A DNA stretch of 64,000 nt from Culex pipiens pallens (GCF_016801865.2 NC_068937.1:114739068-114803067), one strand, 5' to 3'; shown: positions 36,201 through 47,014, numbered from the stretch's first letter. The notes: generated by a model not told the origin, from the letters alone. Made by a program: numbers and translations.

Positions 36201-39200
36201 ATCACGTTTGGGGTTGATTGATTTTTTTTGGCAATCGAGTACCCCATTTGTGTGTGTGTGTCGTTTTGAGTGATGAATGATCAACGATCGCCAAAAGCTC
36301 GCTGAAAATTTGTGCCGCTTATGGCATAATGTGCAACAGGAGAACTACAAAAAAGAGTAAAAATAACACACTCACACTCACGAAATAAAAAAAAAGTCCA
36401 ACTGTTTGGGCTGAGCGGTTGAGATGGATAGATTTTGCAAGTTTTATTTTGAAATTGAAAAAGACCGCGATCGAAGTGTTGGTGCGTGAACGATGCGCTT
36501 ACATCGGCGTGTTGCAATGCAAGAGCCGCGCGAATGCGATTTGAGTTTTTGGGTTTTAGCACCAGATGCAGCGCGATCGGTTTCGGCTGTGGGGTCTTCG
36601 CTGTTTTTTTTGAGGGCATTGATCACCACCACTAGCAACATTGGAAATAAATAAAGCCGATTTAACAAAATAAGATCATCGTTCTTTTTTTTTTCGTTGC
36701 CATTCGTATTGAAGTTTATTGATAAGAGACACATGCAAATTAGACGTAAATTGGTGGTTGATATTGGAATGCGATTTTTGGAAATAATGATAATAATAAT
36801 CATTTGACAAAAGCAATGCAGTGACAGTGGAGCTATACATCGCGAATAAAGGAGAGATAAAAACTTTAAACAAAGTTTGTCTAATTCAATATTGATATTT
36901 TTCTACAGTATGTAAAAAAGTTGGTATACCCCTTAGGCACTATTCACATTTTGTGATGAGACATGCGAAAAAATAAGTTTAACAAAAACCTAGTACCACT
37001 CCAAAATGTTTATTTAGCAATTCTTTGATAATATATTGACATTTAGTAGAACTCATCACAAGTGACCGGCCCGTGGCTTAATGGCTACGACTCCCGCCTC
37101 ATAACGGAAGGTTCCGGGTTCGATTCCCGACCGGTCTCCTTGATATTATTCGACTATAATTGAACTTTGAATATGAACAAAAAACGCATGGAATCAGGAG
37201 GGATTCGAACTCACACCTTTGGGTTGGTAGTCAAAAACTCTAGCTACTCGGCCACCGAGGGGTTGACACCCCTTGAGTGAATGAATCCGTAGTGGTGAAA
37301 TAATGTCACAAGGTCATTTACTATATAATACAACAATCCCTTTTCCAACGATTCCCCTACACACACTACACACCATATTCTATAAATAACTCGAAGTGGT
37401 TGGTACGGTATGTCCCCACTTCTTCTTCTTCCCCTGATGATTCCATGAAATGTGAGTTCCGTTCATAGAATCTGTCTCTTGCGGTTAATGCAACGCAGTA
37501 GGCCGGGCCGCTTTAGGGAGTGTAATACATTTCGGGGGTTCTCGAAAGTACTACAATCATTAATAAGGCTTTCTAGGCCCAGTGAAAAAAATATAATTTA
37601 ACTCAAAAATGACGAACTCCTCGTCACAGTGTCCTGATGCAAACAATGATCGAGCTGTAGCTGTCACAGCCCTGCGAAGTATGTTGGCTGACATATCGGG
37701 CAGTCAGTCAAAAAAACCAGCTAGAAGTCGCCTGACAAAAAAATTTTGCTAGAAAGAGATAGGAAACCTGATGCAAACAAACGTCCAGCTGTCATGTAAA
37801 CATACTTTGAATGTGTTGGTAAATTTCTGACTAGAAAGCCTTATAAAGACAAGAAAGAACTTGAGGCGTAATCTAACCATAAGTTCTTCCCGGATGCTTT
37901 CTTCGGACTGGCTGCGCTTGTGTTCGGTTGGATTAGATTAGATTTAGTAGAACTCATCACAGCACAAAATGTGTATAGTGCAAAAGAGGTGTACAATCTT
38001 TTTTACATACTGTAGTAAACCTTCACCATGCACCATTAGGGTGTAATATGGTCGTATGGAAAAAATAAAGTTGTCCAAATTTCCAAACTCCCCAAAGTTT
38101 GGGACCGATTGGTTTAGTCCTCACTTTGCGCAAAGCGATTCAATTTTCCATATAAATTTGTATGGAGAAAACCATTTTTTTGGATGTTGATATTTATCAA
38201 ATCCACGTTTCATGATATATCGAAACCGGACTCATATTCGGATGCTCTGGAATCCTCTACAACTTTCCCGAAGAGAGTATGGTGCTAGCTTGCCCCTAAA
38301 AAAAGATTCAGCGTGTTCAAAACTCGTCTAAAACGCGTTTTTTGCTCGAAAATCACGTTTTAGACGAGTTTTGAGGACGCTATATCTTCTTTCAGGAACA
38401 AGTAAGCATCATACTCTCTTGGACAAAGTTGTAGAGCACATTCCAGAGCATCTGAATATGAGTCCGGTTTTGATTATAGCATGACACGTGGATTTCATAA
38501 ATATCATAATCTAAAAAAATGGGTTTTCCTATACAAATTTTTATGGAAAATTGATTCGCTTTGCGCAAAGTGAGGACTAAACCAATCGGTCCCAAACTTT
38601 GGGAAGTTGTTTGGGACCCCAAAAGGAACTGAAAAAGTGCTGTGCTGGAAAATCGATTTTGATATTACACCCTAATGCATCATGCATTTCCAGTAAAATG
38701 TACTGGGAACTTATTTCGATGAAGAAGCATGTTGCTTTTAGTTCGATTGGTAATCTCAACTTTTGGATATGTTACATAAAACACCCTGACAAATCATAGA
38801 CAATATATTCATCTGTTAGCTCTTTGGTCCGTAGCGAAGGTCTAATAACACCGACCAACATAATTTTGGCGCAGGCTCAACTTGAGGGGAAGCATAAAGT
38901 TTGGGGTCCTCAGAAATGCGTGCACTTTGAATTTTTCAAAACTATTTAGACAGTGGTTTTGGTGATTGGTTCTCCAAAGTTTGTATGGAGAACTAGCGCT
39001 GTTCGCTACTCCATGCAATTTTTTGCTTGTATGCAATAGCGACGAACCGCCCTAATTCTCCATACAAACTTTGGAGAAAAACCATTCGGCCCTGCGTAAA
39101 TATTTTTGAAAAAATCAAAGTTTTCTTGTTATCTTGTTAGTGGCTAAACTGCCCCTGATCGCATAAATGTCCCATATGCATTTTCATCAATTTCGAGTTT

Positions 39201-42200
39201 TTGATGCAGTTTGGTTCAAAATCGTGTGCTCTTTCAAAAGAGCCTATAACATTCAGTACTTTGTTCTAGAAATCAGGAGGAAATCCTGTTTTTTCGTGAA
39301 AACTTTACACGTAGCCTTATGTATGGGACAATAGGGTGTAATATCAAAATCGATTTTCCAGCACAGCATTATTTTAGTTCCTTTTGGGGTCCTAAACAAC
39401 TCCCCAAAGTTTGGGAACGATTGGTTTAGTCCTCACTTTGCGCAAAGCGAATCAATTTTCCATACAAATTTGTATGGGAAAAATCATTTTTTTGAATTTT
39501 GGTATTTAAAAAATCCAAGTTTCACGCTATACTAAAACCGGATTCATATTCGGATGCTCTAGAATGTGCTCTACAACTTTCCCGAAGAGAGTATGGTGCT
39601 AACTTGCTCCTGAAAGAAGATACAGCGTCCTCAAAACTCGTCTAAAACGTGTTTTTCGATCAAAAAACACGTTTTAGACGAGTTTTGAACACGCTGTATC
39701 TTTTTATAGGAGCAAGTTAGCACCATACTCTCTTCGGGAAAGTTGTAGAGCACATTCCAGAGCATCCGAATATGAATCCGGTTTTGATATAGCGTAAAAC
39801 GTGGATTTTTTAAATATCATAATTCAAAAAAAATATATTTCCCATACAAATTTGTATGGAAAATTGAATCGCTTTGCGCAAAGTGGGGACTAAACCAATC
39901 GTTACCAAACTTTGGGGAGTTCATAAGGACTCTATAAGGAACCAAAAAGTTGCTGTGCTAGTTAAATTTGGGCAACTTTATTTTTTTCCATACAACCATA
40001 TTACACCCTAATGGGACAAACTTCAAATGCGTTTTTCTCAGCTTGCTGTTTTTGCATATGGGACATTTATGCGAACATGGGCAGTAAAGCGCCATTAAAA
40101 AAATCTTTTTAATGGTTAAATATCATTTAAAATTCAAATGCAAACACCCACATATTTGAGATATGGGCTCAGTACGCCCACCGGAACAAGCCCCAGAATG
40201 CCCGCCAAAAACAAAAGTAATTCTTGTTACATTCTAGAATTCAGCTTTTTTTCATTTAAATGTTTTATTTAATATTTTTAGTTAAAAGCCCAACTAATTA
40301 TTTTTCATTTCCATCGTGACGAGCTAAAATTGGTTCATCCGTTCCGGAGAAATGATCAGATAAAAAGTCTGACTTAGTCGTAGACAAATAAAATCAAAAT
40401 TACAACTACAAATATTAATACAAGCCATTTTTGTATGGAAAGATGAAAAATGCCTACTTTGGTCAATTTCGAAGAGAATTGCTCTATGTGTTAAAATTTT
40501 TATAACAGTCCAGACTCGATTATCCGAAAGCCTTGGAAAAATTTCACTTCGGGTAATCGAATCTTCGGACAGTCGAATCACAAAAAAAAATTGTCTTTTT
40601 TTAACTGTTGGGCTTGAAGGAGCTGCTAGGCTATGGCAAACCAAGGTATGTAGATTAGATAAGGTAAGGCGCGAATTCCCAGCTGTCAAAATAGTTCGCA
40701 CGAAACCCGTTTTTTATATGGAGATTTTCAGAAAAGTCAAAATTTGACCATTTTCCGGGCAAATTTTACCGGATTTTTTTCCGTGGGGTTGTTAAGCATC
40801 CCAAACTGAACCAAAAAACGCGTTTAGTTGAATTTATTTTTTTGATATTTGTTTAAAAAAATATTAGCGTATTTCGGTTCAGTTTGGCACAGCCCTCTGT
40901 CACGACGGCCATGTTTATGAAACTTAAATGTTCGACGCGAACATGAAGGCAACAAAGAAGATGAAGAACGCATTTGCTGTCAAAATTTGAAAATAAACAA
41001 ACCGCGTGGTAAAAAAGGCATAATTTCAAAATGTTGAAATGATTTCCATGAAAAAATAACGACACGAGAAGGATTTCCAAACACATGTTCCCGAAGGACC
41101 CTATCCGCCAGAGACTATGAATAAATGCCCCGCGAAGTGGCGACAGCGGGAGTGGGCCAGTCCTCGGAGAAGGTTATCGAAGGATGCTCGGAAAGACCAG
41201 CTCTGCCACAATCACCGGAATCACGGATGTTTCTGCACTTGGTCGGTTGATCCCTGCCGGAGATTGCAGCGAGTTGTTCAGAAGGGTCTACAGTGGGACT
41301 TGGCCAGTCCCCGGTCCAGTACTATCCTGCAAATCTTCCCGGTCAATCGGAAGCAACAGTTCTCACCTTTTTTCGCAACAGATTTGCACACACAAAAAGT
41401 GATGTTTCTTGAAGATTTGGTGTAAACAAACATACAACACCAATACTGCTATACTCACAGAGCCCACGCAGCAGTATTAGTGAAGAGCCCACGATAAACA
41501 ACGTGGGCTCTTCACTAATACTACTACGTGGGCTCTTCGAGGTTTTGGTGACTGTCAAACGTTCTAGCCATTTACAGTGGTGCCAGAGGGTTGGTTTGGC
41601 ATGATTAACAACCCCACAGAAAAAAAAAATCCGTTGAAATTTGTCCGGAAAATGGTCAAATTTTCACTTTTCTGAAATTCTCCATATAAAATCCGGGTTT
41701 CGTGCTAACTAACTATTTTGACAGCTTGGGAACCCGCCTTACCTTATCTAATCTATATACCTTGATGGCAAACAAGCAAACTAACTCACAAACTTGTATG
41801 CAGGCTGAATTTTCTGCAAACAAATGCAAGTAAACTGCCAAACTATCAAACAGTTTGTTTGTTTGCCATAGTCTAATAGCTCCTTTAGTGATTTAGAATT
41901 TTAAAATCCAATATGAGACTTAAAGAACCCAAGACGGATCGAATGAGACCAAAATGGTCAAAATTGGTTGAGCCAGTGCACAGTGGTCCAGATTGCACAA
42001 TTAAGTGGAGAATCGATATTCCGAAAAATGGTTAAGCTTTGGAGCTTTGGTGACTTCAGAGGAGTTGTTGCAAATGGAAAGGGGCAACTTTTGGTTTGGT
42101 TCAAAATTAGAGTGGTTCACAATTAGGGTGATTTTGAAAATCTACCTTTACAGGAATATTTTTGGGAATTTTTATGTCTTGGGAAACCATGTGGCCCTCC

Positions 42201-44155
42201 CCCACGACGCTTGGAGTGCGGATTTTCTTTTAAAATAACTGCTTTCGTTGGTTATTACCACACGGTCCACAAAGTTTACTTACCGTCTTTTGTAGCAGCT
42301 TGATGACGGACCGTTTGCAGAACTTGATCCGATCGAGCAGGTCCGACGACTTGGCCACCATGTAGACCGCCGACAGGATCACGCCGACGATCTTCTCCGA
42401 GCCGGAGTACGACTCGAACAGGAAGATTAGCCACGGCTGGATGGGGGCGGCCGATCGGTACAGCTGCGAGAGCGACTCGGCCATCAGGTAGATTTTGCCC
42501 TGCGGAGAAGGATCGACATTAATTTGTGGATTTAGTGTGATGTGATTTAGGGATCTTACCCGACTTTTGTACTCGATAACGCTAGGTGGCATTAGGGTGA
42601 TGACAATTTTTACGACGATTGTAAGCAGTTTTAGGACCAGGTCAGACATGCAGACGGAGAACAGGAGCGATTTGAGGCTTTGAGGTTCCGATAGGTCCGG
42701 CATGAACATGATGCTGAGGAAGATGTTTTTACGCTCCAGGACAAATCCGACGACGGCCAAGGCGACCGAGATGAAGATCATTTCTCGCAGTAGCACCCAG
42801 ATTTTTTTCTGGCCTTGTTTGGAGATTTCCTGCCGGACGACCCAGTTGGCGTGGGAGAAGGTCATGAGCAGTGCCAAGAAGTGGATGATTCCATCTAGAT
42901 GGTCGTAGCATAGTTTTGTTACAAGGATAAACAGCAGTGGGATGTAGCGGGCGAAGGTGTCCATCATGGCGCGCGCTTCAGGGATTTGATTGAAGGCTTC
43001 ATGAACCGTGGCTTCGTCGTTTGGCTGGTTGGAGCTGACACTGTTGCTGCGCGTGCCGTTGTTGGGATTTGGATTGGTTGGCGTCGTGGGTTGTTGCTGA
43101 TCTCCAACACTGGCACCGGCCATGGCCTGAGCGGCTGAGGACGTTCCTCCGATTGTTCCAAGAGAAGAAGGTTGGCTTTGCAGTCCGGTTGTGGATTGTT
43201 GGGTGTGGTGTTGATGGACCGTGGAGAGTGGCTGATGATTGTGGAAATGATGATGATGGTGGTGATAGTTAAAATTGGGCATCATGGACGATCGACCGGC
43301 AACGATTTCCTCTTCAGCGGCATTATTCTGAACCCACGAGGTTGGTCGGATTCCGCTTGCTATCGATGAAGAGGTTGAAATTGGATATATCTCATTGTTG
43401 GACGATCGCAGCGACGTCCCAGTCGCATTGTCCAGGTCGATTACGACATCCGTAGGATTTCCGGTGACACCATGATGGCCGATTATCGGCGGTGAGCTAG
43501 AACCCGGTACATTGTGAGAAACAGAGCGACCTCCCTGCAGGAACAGACTTCGTCGCTCGGACGAGAACAGACTGTTGGGGTTGCGTGCTTGCTGCACAAA
43601 GGCAAATATGTCATTCAACAGATTATTGCTTAGATTTCCTGAGACACGTCCCGTCGGGTCCACACCACTGGCACCACGTCGTTCACCACTACCACCTGCA
43701 CCACCACTTCCGGTAGATAGGATTCTCGCAAACGGAACTCGCCCGTTGAAAGAAGCCCGAAAGCCGCTACCACTAGGGCCACCTCCAGCTCCGGTCGACA
43801 TGCTTCCTTCGGCGGAACTGATCGAGGTTTGCCTTTCGACCACGACCGGAAGTGCCGGTTGCTGAACCGCAGTTGCCGTAGATGCGACCACCGGACGATT
43901 ATCGATTGCAGTCACGGTGACCGCTGGAATGTTGGCTGAATTTGTGCTACTACTTATAGTGGAATCGTCCTCGCCGGTTGCCAGTGGAGGCTTGGCGTGC
44001 CCTTCCAACGAGGTTGTTTCAATGATTGCCGGTGAGTCTACTGCCTCTGGTGGCTGTGCTGCCGACGCCGATGACGAAAGCTCAGTAGCTGAAGCTGCGG
44101 GGATCGAGCTTGAATGCGGCTGCTGCTTCTGCTCGTCGCAGACGGAATTGGACAT
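30226..44155 (-). CDS. RNFT1/2-like: RNFT-type RING-finger transmembrane E3 ubiquitin ligase
   Basis: Coding exons are 44155-42560, 42499-42284 and 30459-30226, all junctions phase 0 (681 residues). The first ~375 residues are low-complexity (Ser, Gly, Pro, a His-rich run and Gln). Hydrophobic segments lie at about residues 403-525 (YIPLLFILVTKLCYDHLDGI, FISVALAVVGFVLE, LLTIVVKIVITLM) and again in exon 2 (IVGVILSAVYMV). The last exon carries a C3HC4 RING (CPIC ... CNHIFCELC ... CPLC) and ends in DGATTFFLQLY, matching the family C-terminus. Family members are ER-membrane ubiquitin ligases. The 60-bp intron 42500-42559 has no stop and is a multiple of three. The second intron is 11.8 kb and filled with mobile elements. 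ATG 44155 is chosen because frame-compatible upstream starts are non-ATG. Confidence 0.92.
30515..30700 (-). CDS. Possible alternative first coding exon joined to the RING exon
   Basis: From an ATG at 30700 (AGAATGG context) a 62-codon frame runs to a GTAAAC donor at 30514. A 55-bp candidate intron with a TACTAAT branch-like site leads to the RING exon acceptor at 30460, in phase 0. The peptide begins MEPTECSSSSSTGG, has an acidic leucine-rich part and a hydrophobic end (RLFMVSCELFG). The region is GC-rich and codon-like in an AT-rich intron. A short upstream ATG frame (four codons) precedes it. It would give a protein of about 139 residues with the RING but none of the transmembrane segments of the long form. 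No transcript evidence; it could also be chance. Confidence 0.4.
30701..31375. other. RNFT intron sequence
   Basis: Includes part of a MITE relic (around 31200-31260, CCGCCATTTTGG...CATCTTGGATTTAA) that recurs at about 50110 and 52095. No coding region is supported. Confidence 0.45.
31376..34131 (+). pseudogene. Gag-only non-LTR retroelement, interrupted and with internal stops
   Basis: A 14-bp near-perfect duplication (31376-31389 and 34118-34131) brackets a sequence with ORF1 starting at 31468 or 31474 and an A-rich 3' tail near 34095-34117. ORF1 has an Asn/Pro-rich start, a Gag domain resuming after the insertion (GFPDELKPDEVKYLLK region from 33240) and three zinc knuckles of C-x2-C-x(3-4)-H-x4-C type (33499-33655). 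It ends at about 34015. A foldback element at 31798-33179 splits it, and two further in-frame stops lie at about 33217 and 33507. No ORF2 polymerase follows, so the copy resembles a Jockey-like ORF1-only derivative. It lies inside the RNFT intron on the opposite strand. Confidence 0.85.
31798..33179. mobile_element. Foldback element inside the gag pseudogene
   Basis: Long inverted arms (CGTATCGAGGTGCTCCGATT and complement near both ends) surround a diverged centre. The 6-bp sequence CTCAAG is present at both borders (31792-31797 and 33180-33185). Excluding the insert and one CTCAAG makes the gag frame continuous at this point. A shorter copy in reverse orientation is at 50568-51250. Confidence 0.82.
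34529..34796 (-). mobile_element. tRNA-derived SINE, dimeric type
   Basis: Read on the minus strand, the head has two tRNA-like parts. The first is near 34796-34730, with box A TGGCCGAATGG and an anticodon arm CCGCTTTGTAAGCGG. The second is near 34710-34660, TGGACTCGCAATCC with a degenerate box B. The 3' end (GACCACAAAAGACC, then GGTCGTTAA) is shared with the copy at 34930-35160. The layout resembles the dimeric 'Twin' SINE known from Culex pipiens; assignment is inference. Confidence 0.6.
34930..35160 (-). mobile_element. tRNA-derived SINE with intact box A and box B
   Basis: The minus strand starts at about 35160 with TGGCGCGGTGGTTAGTGG (box A) and has GGGTTCGATTCCC (box B) near 35090. It ends with the same tail sequence as the neighbouring copy. 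Its head is a single tRNA-like unit. Confidence 0.7.
35161..36905. other. RNFT intron: AT-rich sequence and MITE relics
   Basis: Contains remnants of the TTCGGATAATCGAG family (around 35700-35800) and a short GT microsatellite near 36250. No exon is recognised. Confidence 0.45.
37061..37941 (+). mobile_element. tRNA-headed retroposon, 881 bp, with a 20-bp target duplication
   Basis: The sequence ATTTAGTAGAACTCATCACA flanks it at 37041-37060 and 37942-37961. The 5' end (37064-37136) is tRNA-like: box A TGGCTTAATGG, box B GGTTCGATTCC and complementary GACCGG/CCGGTC ends, with CAT in the anticodon region. At 37193-37262 a second tRNA-like segment lies in the opposite orientation (GAGTTCGAATCC on the minus strand). 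The tail is GGATTAGATT-like. A MITE at 37564-37843 accounts for about 280 bp of its length. Confidence 0.75.
37564..37843. mobile_element. MITE nested in the retroposon (280 bp)
   Basis: Ends TAAGGCTTTCTAG and CTAGAAAGCCTTA with TAA on both sides (37561-37563 and 37844-37846). The 3-bp TAA fits a Harbinger-like target. It is the third level of nesting at this site. Confidence 0.7.
38037..38674. mobile_element. Foldback MITE, copy 1, with a 9-bp target duplication
   Basis: Ends TAGGGTGTAATAT and ATATTACACCCTA are flanked by ATGCACCAT and ATGCATCAT (one mismatch). The arms are inverted copies meeting near 38345 at a GTTTTAGACGAG-type inner hairpin. Confidence 0.82.
38675..39331. other. RNFT intron sequence between foldbacks
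   Basis: No exon seen. Several imperfect hairpins around CCATACAAACTTTGGAG (near 38970-39080). Confidence 0.4.
39332..40010. mobile_element. Foldback MITE, copy 2, with a perfect 9-bp target duplication
   Basis: Same family as 38037-38674. The target duplication ATGGGACAA is perfect (39323-39331 and 40011-40019). A 9-bp duplication with long inverted repeats suggests the Mutator-like superfamily. Confidence 0.88.
40011..40641. other. RNFT intron sequence with a MITE relic
   Basis: Around 40508-40575 is a partial copy of the CAGTCCAGACTCGATTATCC family seen complete at 51928-52268. No coding region. Confidence 0.5.
40642..41764. mobile_element. Mutator-like element with a GC-rich core
   Basis: The terminal inverted repeats are about 165 bp, starting CAAGGTATGTAGATTAGATA. 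The 9-bp target duplication ATGGCAAAC is perfect (40633-40641 and 41765-41773). Long terminal repeats plus a 9-bp duplication define the MULE type. The interior at about 41085-41345 is GC-rich and codon-like against an AT-rich background, but no frame resembles a transposase. It may be captured host sequence. Confidence 0.8.
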
Positions 44156-44466
44156 CTTATGCCTCGATTGCACGGAACAGGAAACGGTGCGTTTGCTCCG
44201 GACACGGATGCGCCGGATGTGACCCTAATGCTGGTGCGATTTTCGCTTGTTTCTAACAGTTGGTGTTGCTGCTGCAATAGCGGTTTGCAAGCTGCTGCAT
44301 TGTTGCCGGGCCTAAATTTGGACCATTATTCCGGGAGAGGTACTGGAAAAGGGAGAACAAGACAACTGGATTTAGTAACTTAAAAATTTGCATTTTCCAA
44401 ATACCAGCTTGTTTATATAGAAAGAAGAGGCGTAGCTTGCGTCGTCTGTTCGTGCTTATAAAAGTA
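44156..44466. other. Upstream of RNFT start codon
   Basis: Probable 5' untranslated or promoter sequence of the RNFT-like gene, by position only. No TATA box recognised. Confidence 0.35.
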
Positions 44467-45961
44467 CAGTGAGTCAAATATTTGTCCGTACCCCCCTGTA
44501 CGGAAAATGTTTGTGATATAAAAGTACATAAAATTCGACTAAAGTGCCATGTTTTGTACATCAATCGACGCGGCAGAATGTCCTCTTTAAGACACTGTCA
44601 TTGGATTTGCAAAAAAAAAATTCTTAAAAAATACAAAAATAGTTTACTGAAAAAAGTCAAAAAAAGAGGTCAAATAATTGTCCGTACCCCTTGTAAAAGT
44701 ACAAAATCTGATCGATTTAAGTGAATTTATTTATGAAATGTTGTTTCTGTGTCAAATACTAGTACCTCTAGCCAGTTTGTGACAACTTTGAACTTGTGAT
44801 AACTTTGTTTAGTTAGTTTATATTAAAAATTTGAATAAATTTAGTTTTTTATGTAAAACTTATCAAAATATTAGTTTATAAACAACTATTTTTATAAAAT
44901 TGCTATTTTATGTTGTAAGAGTCTCTATTCAACAAGTTTTAACAATATTTGTTCGAAATATACATTGTTTTCATCTTTTTTATTGACATTTTTTGACCAA
45001 AAATACTGTTTCGGAACAATACCGTTAAACAATCCGGATTGTCCCGGAACCGGTTTAACCCCTCGGAGGGAAATTTTGTGGTGGTCAGATAGAGGACAAA
45101 AAAACCCACCTCTTGCAATTTAAAGCATCCAATTTCGTCCACTACAGCCCGATTACGAGTCCCTAGTCTGAAATTTGAAATTTTCAAATTCCCCGAGCAA
45201 AACATTGTCCCAGGACGGTACAGAAATTCTCAGTACGGAAAGTGAAAATTTCAAATTTCAGACTAGGGACTCGTAATCGGGCTGTAGTGGACGAAATTGG
45301 ATGCTTTAAATTGCAAGAGGTGGGTTTTTTTGTCCTCTATCTGACCACCACAAAATTTCCCTCCGAGGGGTTAAACCGGTTCCGGGACAATCCGGATTGT
45401 TTAACGGTATTGTTCCGAAACAGTATTTTTGGTCGAAAAATGTCAATAAAAAAGATGAAAACAATGTATATTTCGAACAAATATTGTTAAAACTTGTTGA
45501 ATAGAGACTCTTACAACATAAAATAGCAATTTTATAAAAATAGTTGTTTATAAACTAATATTTTGATAAGTTTTACATAAAAAACTAAATTTAATCCAAT
45601 TTTTAATATAAACGAACTAAACAAAGTTATCACAAGTTCAAAGTTGTCACAAACTGGCTAGAGGTACTAGAATTTGACACAGAAACAACATTTCATAAAT
45701 GAATTCACTTAAATCGATTAGATTTTGTACTTTTATTAGGGGTACGGACAATTATTTGACCTCTTTTTTGACTTTTTTCAGTAAACTATTTTTGTATTTT
45801 TTAAGAAAAAGTTTTTTGCAAATCCAATGACAGTGTCTTAAAGAGGACATTCTGCCGCGTCGATTGATGTATAAAACATGGCACTTTAGTCGAATTTTAT
45901 GTACTTTTATATCACAAACATTTTCCGTACGGGGGGGTACGGACAAATATTTGACTCACTG
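44467..45961. mobile_element. Near-perfect 1.5-kb palindrome, Tc1/mariner-type
   Basis: Ends CAGTGAGTCAAATATTTGTC and complement are flanked by TA (44465-44466 and 45962-45963). The two arms of about 745 bp are almost identical inverted copies with a short centre near 45215-45240. A frame of 82-88 codons occurs once in each arm (45205-44939 minus, 45242-45490 plus); I do not recognise it and treat it as non-coding. Confidence 0.9.
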
Positions 45962-46079
45962 TAGCTGTCAGTAGCGCTTGTTGTTCATTCATATGTTGAT
46001 CATCTAGCAAGCAGTGTCGAGAAAAATAAATTCTAAGCTGTTTGTGTGCTTCTAAATTGACATTTCTTTTAAAAATGTA

Positions 46080-46319
46080 CACTCAACCCCCGGTGGTTGG
46101 TCACTTTTTTCGTTTGACACTTTTTTTAGTTTGTACCCCGTTGGTTGGTCAAAGTTAAACTAAAAAGTGACGAACTGTCACTTTTCACACGGCGCTCACG
46201 CACACTATCAAAACAAACGTTTGGTAGTTTGTTTGAACTCCGTGTAAAAGGAGTGTCAAACTAAAAAGTGATCCCGTTCGTTTGACAACAGTTGGTGTCA
46301 AACCATCGGGGTTTGAGTG
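46080..46319. mobile_element. Mariner-type MITE (CACTCAACCCC family), copy 1
   Basis: Ends CACTCAACCCC and GGGGTTTGAGTG with TA on both sides. The internal AAAAAGTGACGAACTGTCA segment is shared with the copy at 48891-49110. Confidence 0.85.
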
Positions 46320-46680
46320 TATAAGAGAGCAATCTGTCAAAGCATCTTGCGACTAATACCTTATTCGCACGAGCTCATTATAGCCGGTTTTAAAATGTAA
46401 ACAGGGTTTTAAAATGTATACAAGTTTGACAGTTGAGGTTATAACCGGCTATAAGGAGCCCGCACGAATGGGGTATAAAATGATGTTCACGATAACCCTT
46501 CGGATGTCGCGTGTTTTTTTTTACAAGTGTCCTTGTACAAAGGACCAGTACGCGACTGCCGGTTGGATAACGAGAAAAAGTCCATTTAAAATTGGCGCGA
46601 CAGAAGTTTTGATAGCTCAGGAGAGATGACCTTTGTTTCAAATCTCAAGCAAAAACATCAAAGACTGTTATTCGATTAGA

Positions 46681-47014
46681 CAATTGGGTCCTAAAATGAA
46701 GCTTAGATTGCTGATATTATTGTTTCCAGCGATATAGCTTATTTTTCTGAGTACAACGACCCTTTGTACGACCACAAAGAGTTTAAAATGGATTTTTAAA
46801 TCAATATTGAAAAATTAACCTCGCGATCCTTCTTGACAGGAAAGCTCCTACTTGACAGTTCGTTCCAAGGGGACCATAGTTGATCCATCGAAAAAATGTT
46901 GTCTTGTCAAAAAAAAAATTGCTTTAAAATGAAAAAAAGTGATCAGCAATGGTTTTTAATCGTGTTTTTTACCGTTGTACATAAAAATTGACTTAGGGCT
47001 TTAGTACCCAATTG
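46681..47014. mobile_element. Intact CAATTGGGT-ended MITE (334 bp)
   Basis: Inverted ends CAATTGGGTCCTAAA and TTTAGTACCCAATTG. It is uninterrupted and so gives the empty-site reference for the split copy at 21332-22189. Confidence 0.85.

Larger units (their letters stand above)
36906..38012. mobile_element. Tc1/mariner-type MITE carrying a nested retroposon
   Basis: Ends CAGTATGTAAAAAAG and CTTTTTTACATACTG are flanked by TA (36904-36905 and 38013-38014). Removing the retroposon at 37061-37941 and one of its duplications leaves about 206 bp. Confidence 0.85.

Noticed and set aside
37064..37136. Functional tRNA gene
   Set aside because: The anticodon stem is poorly paired and the sequence is the head of a retroposon with a 20-bp target duplication.
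41117..41425. 102-codon frame in the Mutator-like element
   Set aside because: Two overlapping frames are open and neither matches a family I know. Kept only as a GC-rich core.
42230..42283. C-terminal extension VSKLCGPCGNNQRKQLF of the RNFT exon
   Set aside because: It follows a consensus donor (ACG|GTAAGT). Splicing to the RING exon at 30459 gives the family-typical end instead.
44939..45490. Pair of 82-88-codon frames
   Set aside because: They are mirror copies in the arms of a palindrome, without a recognisable domain.
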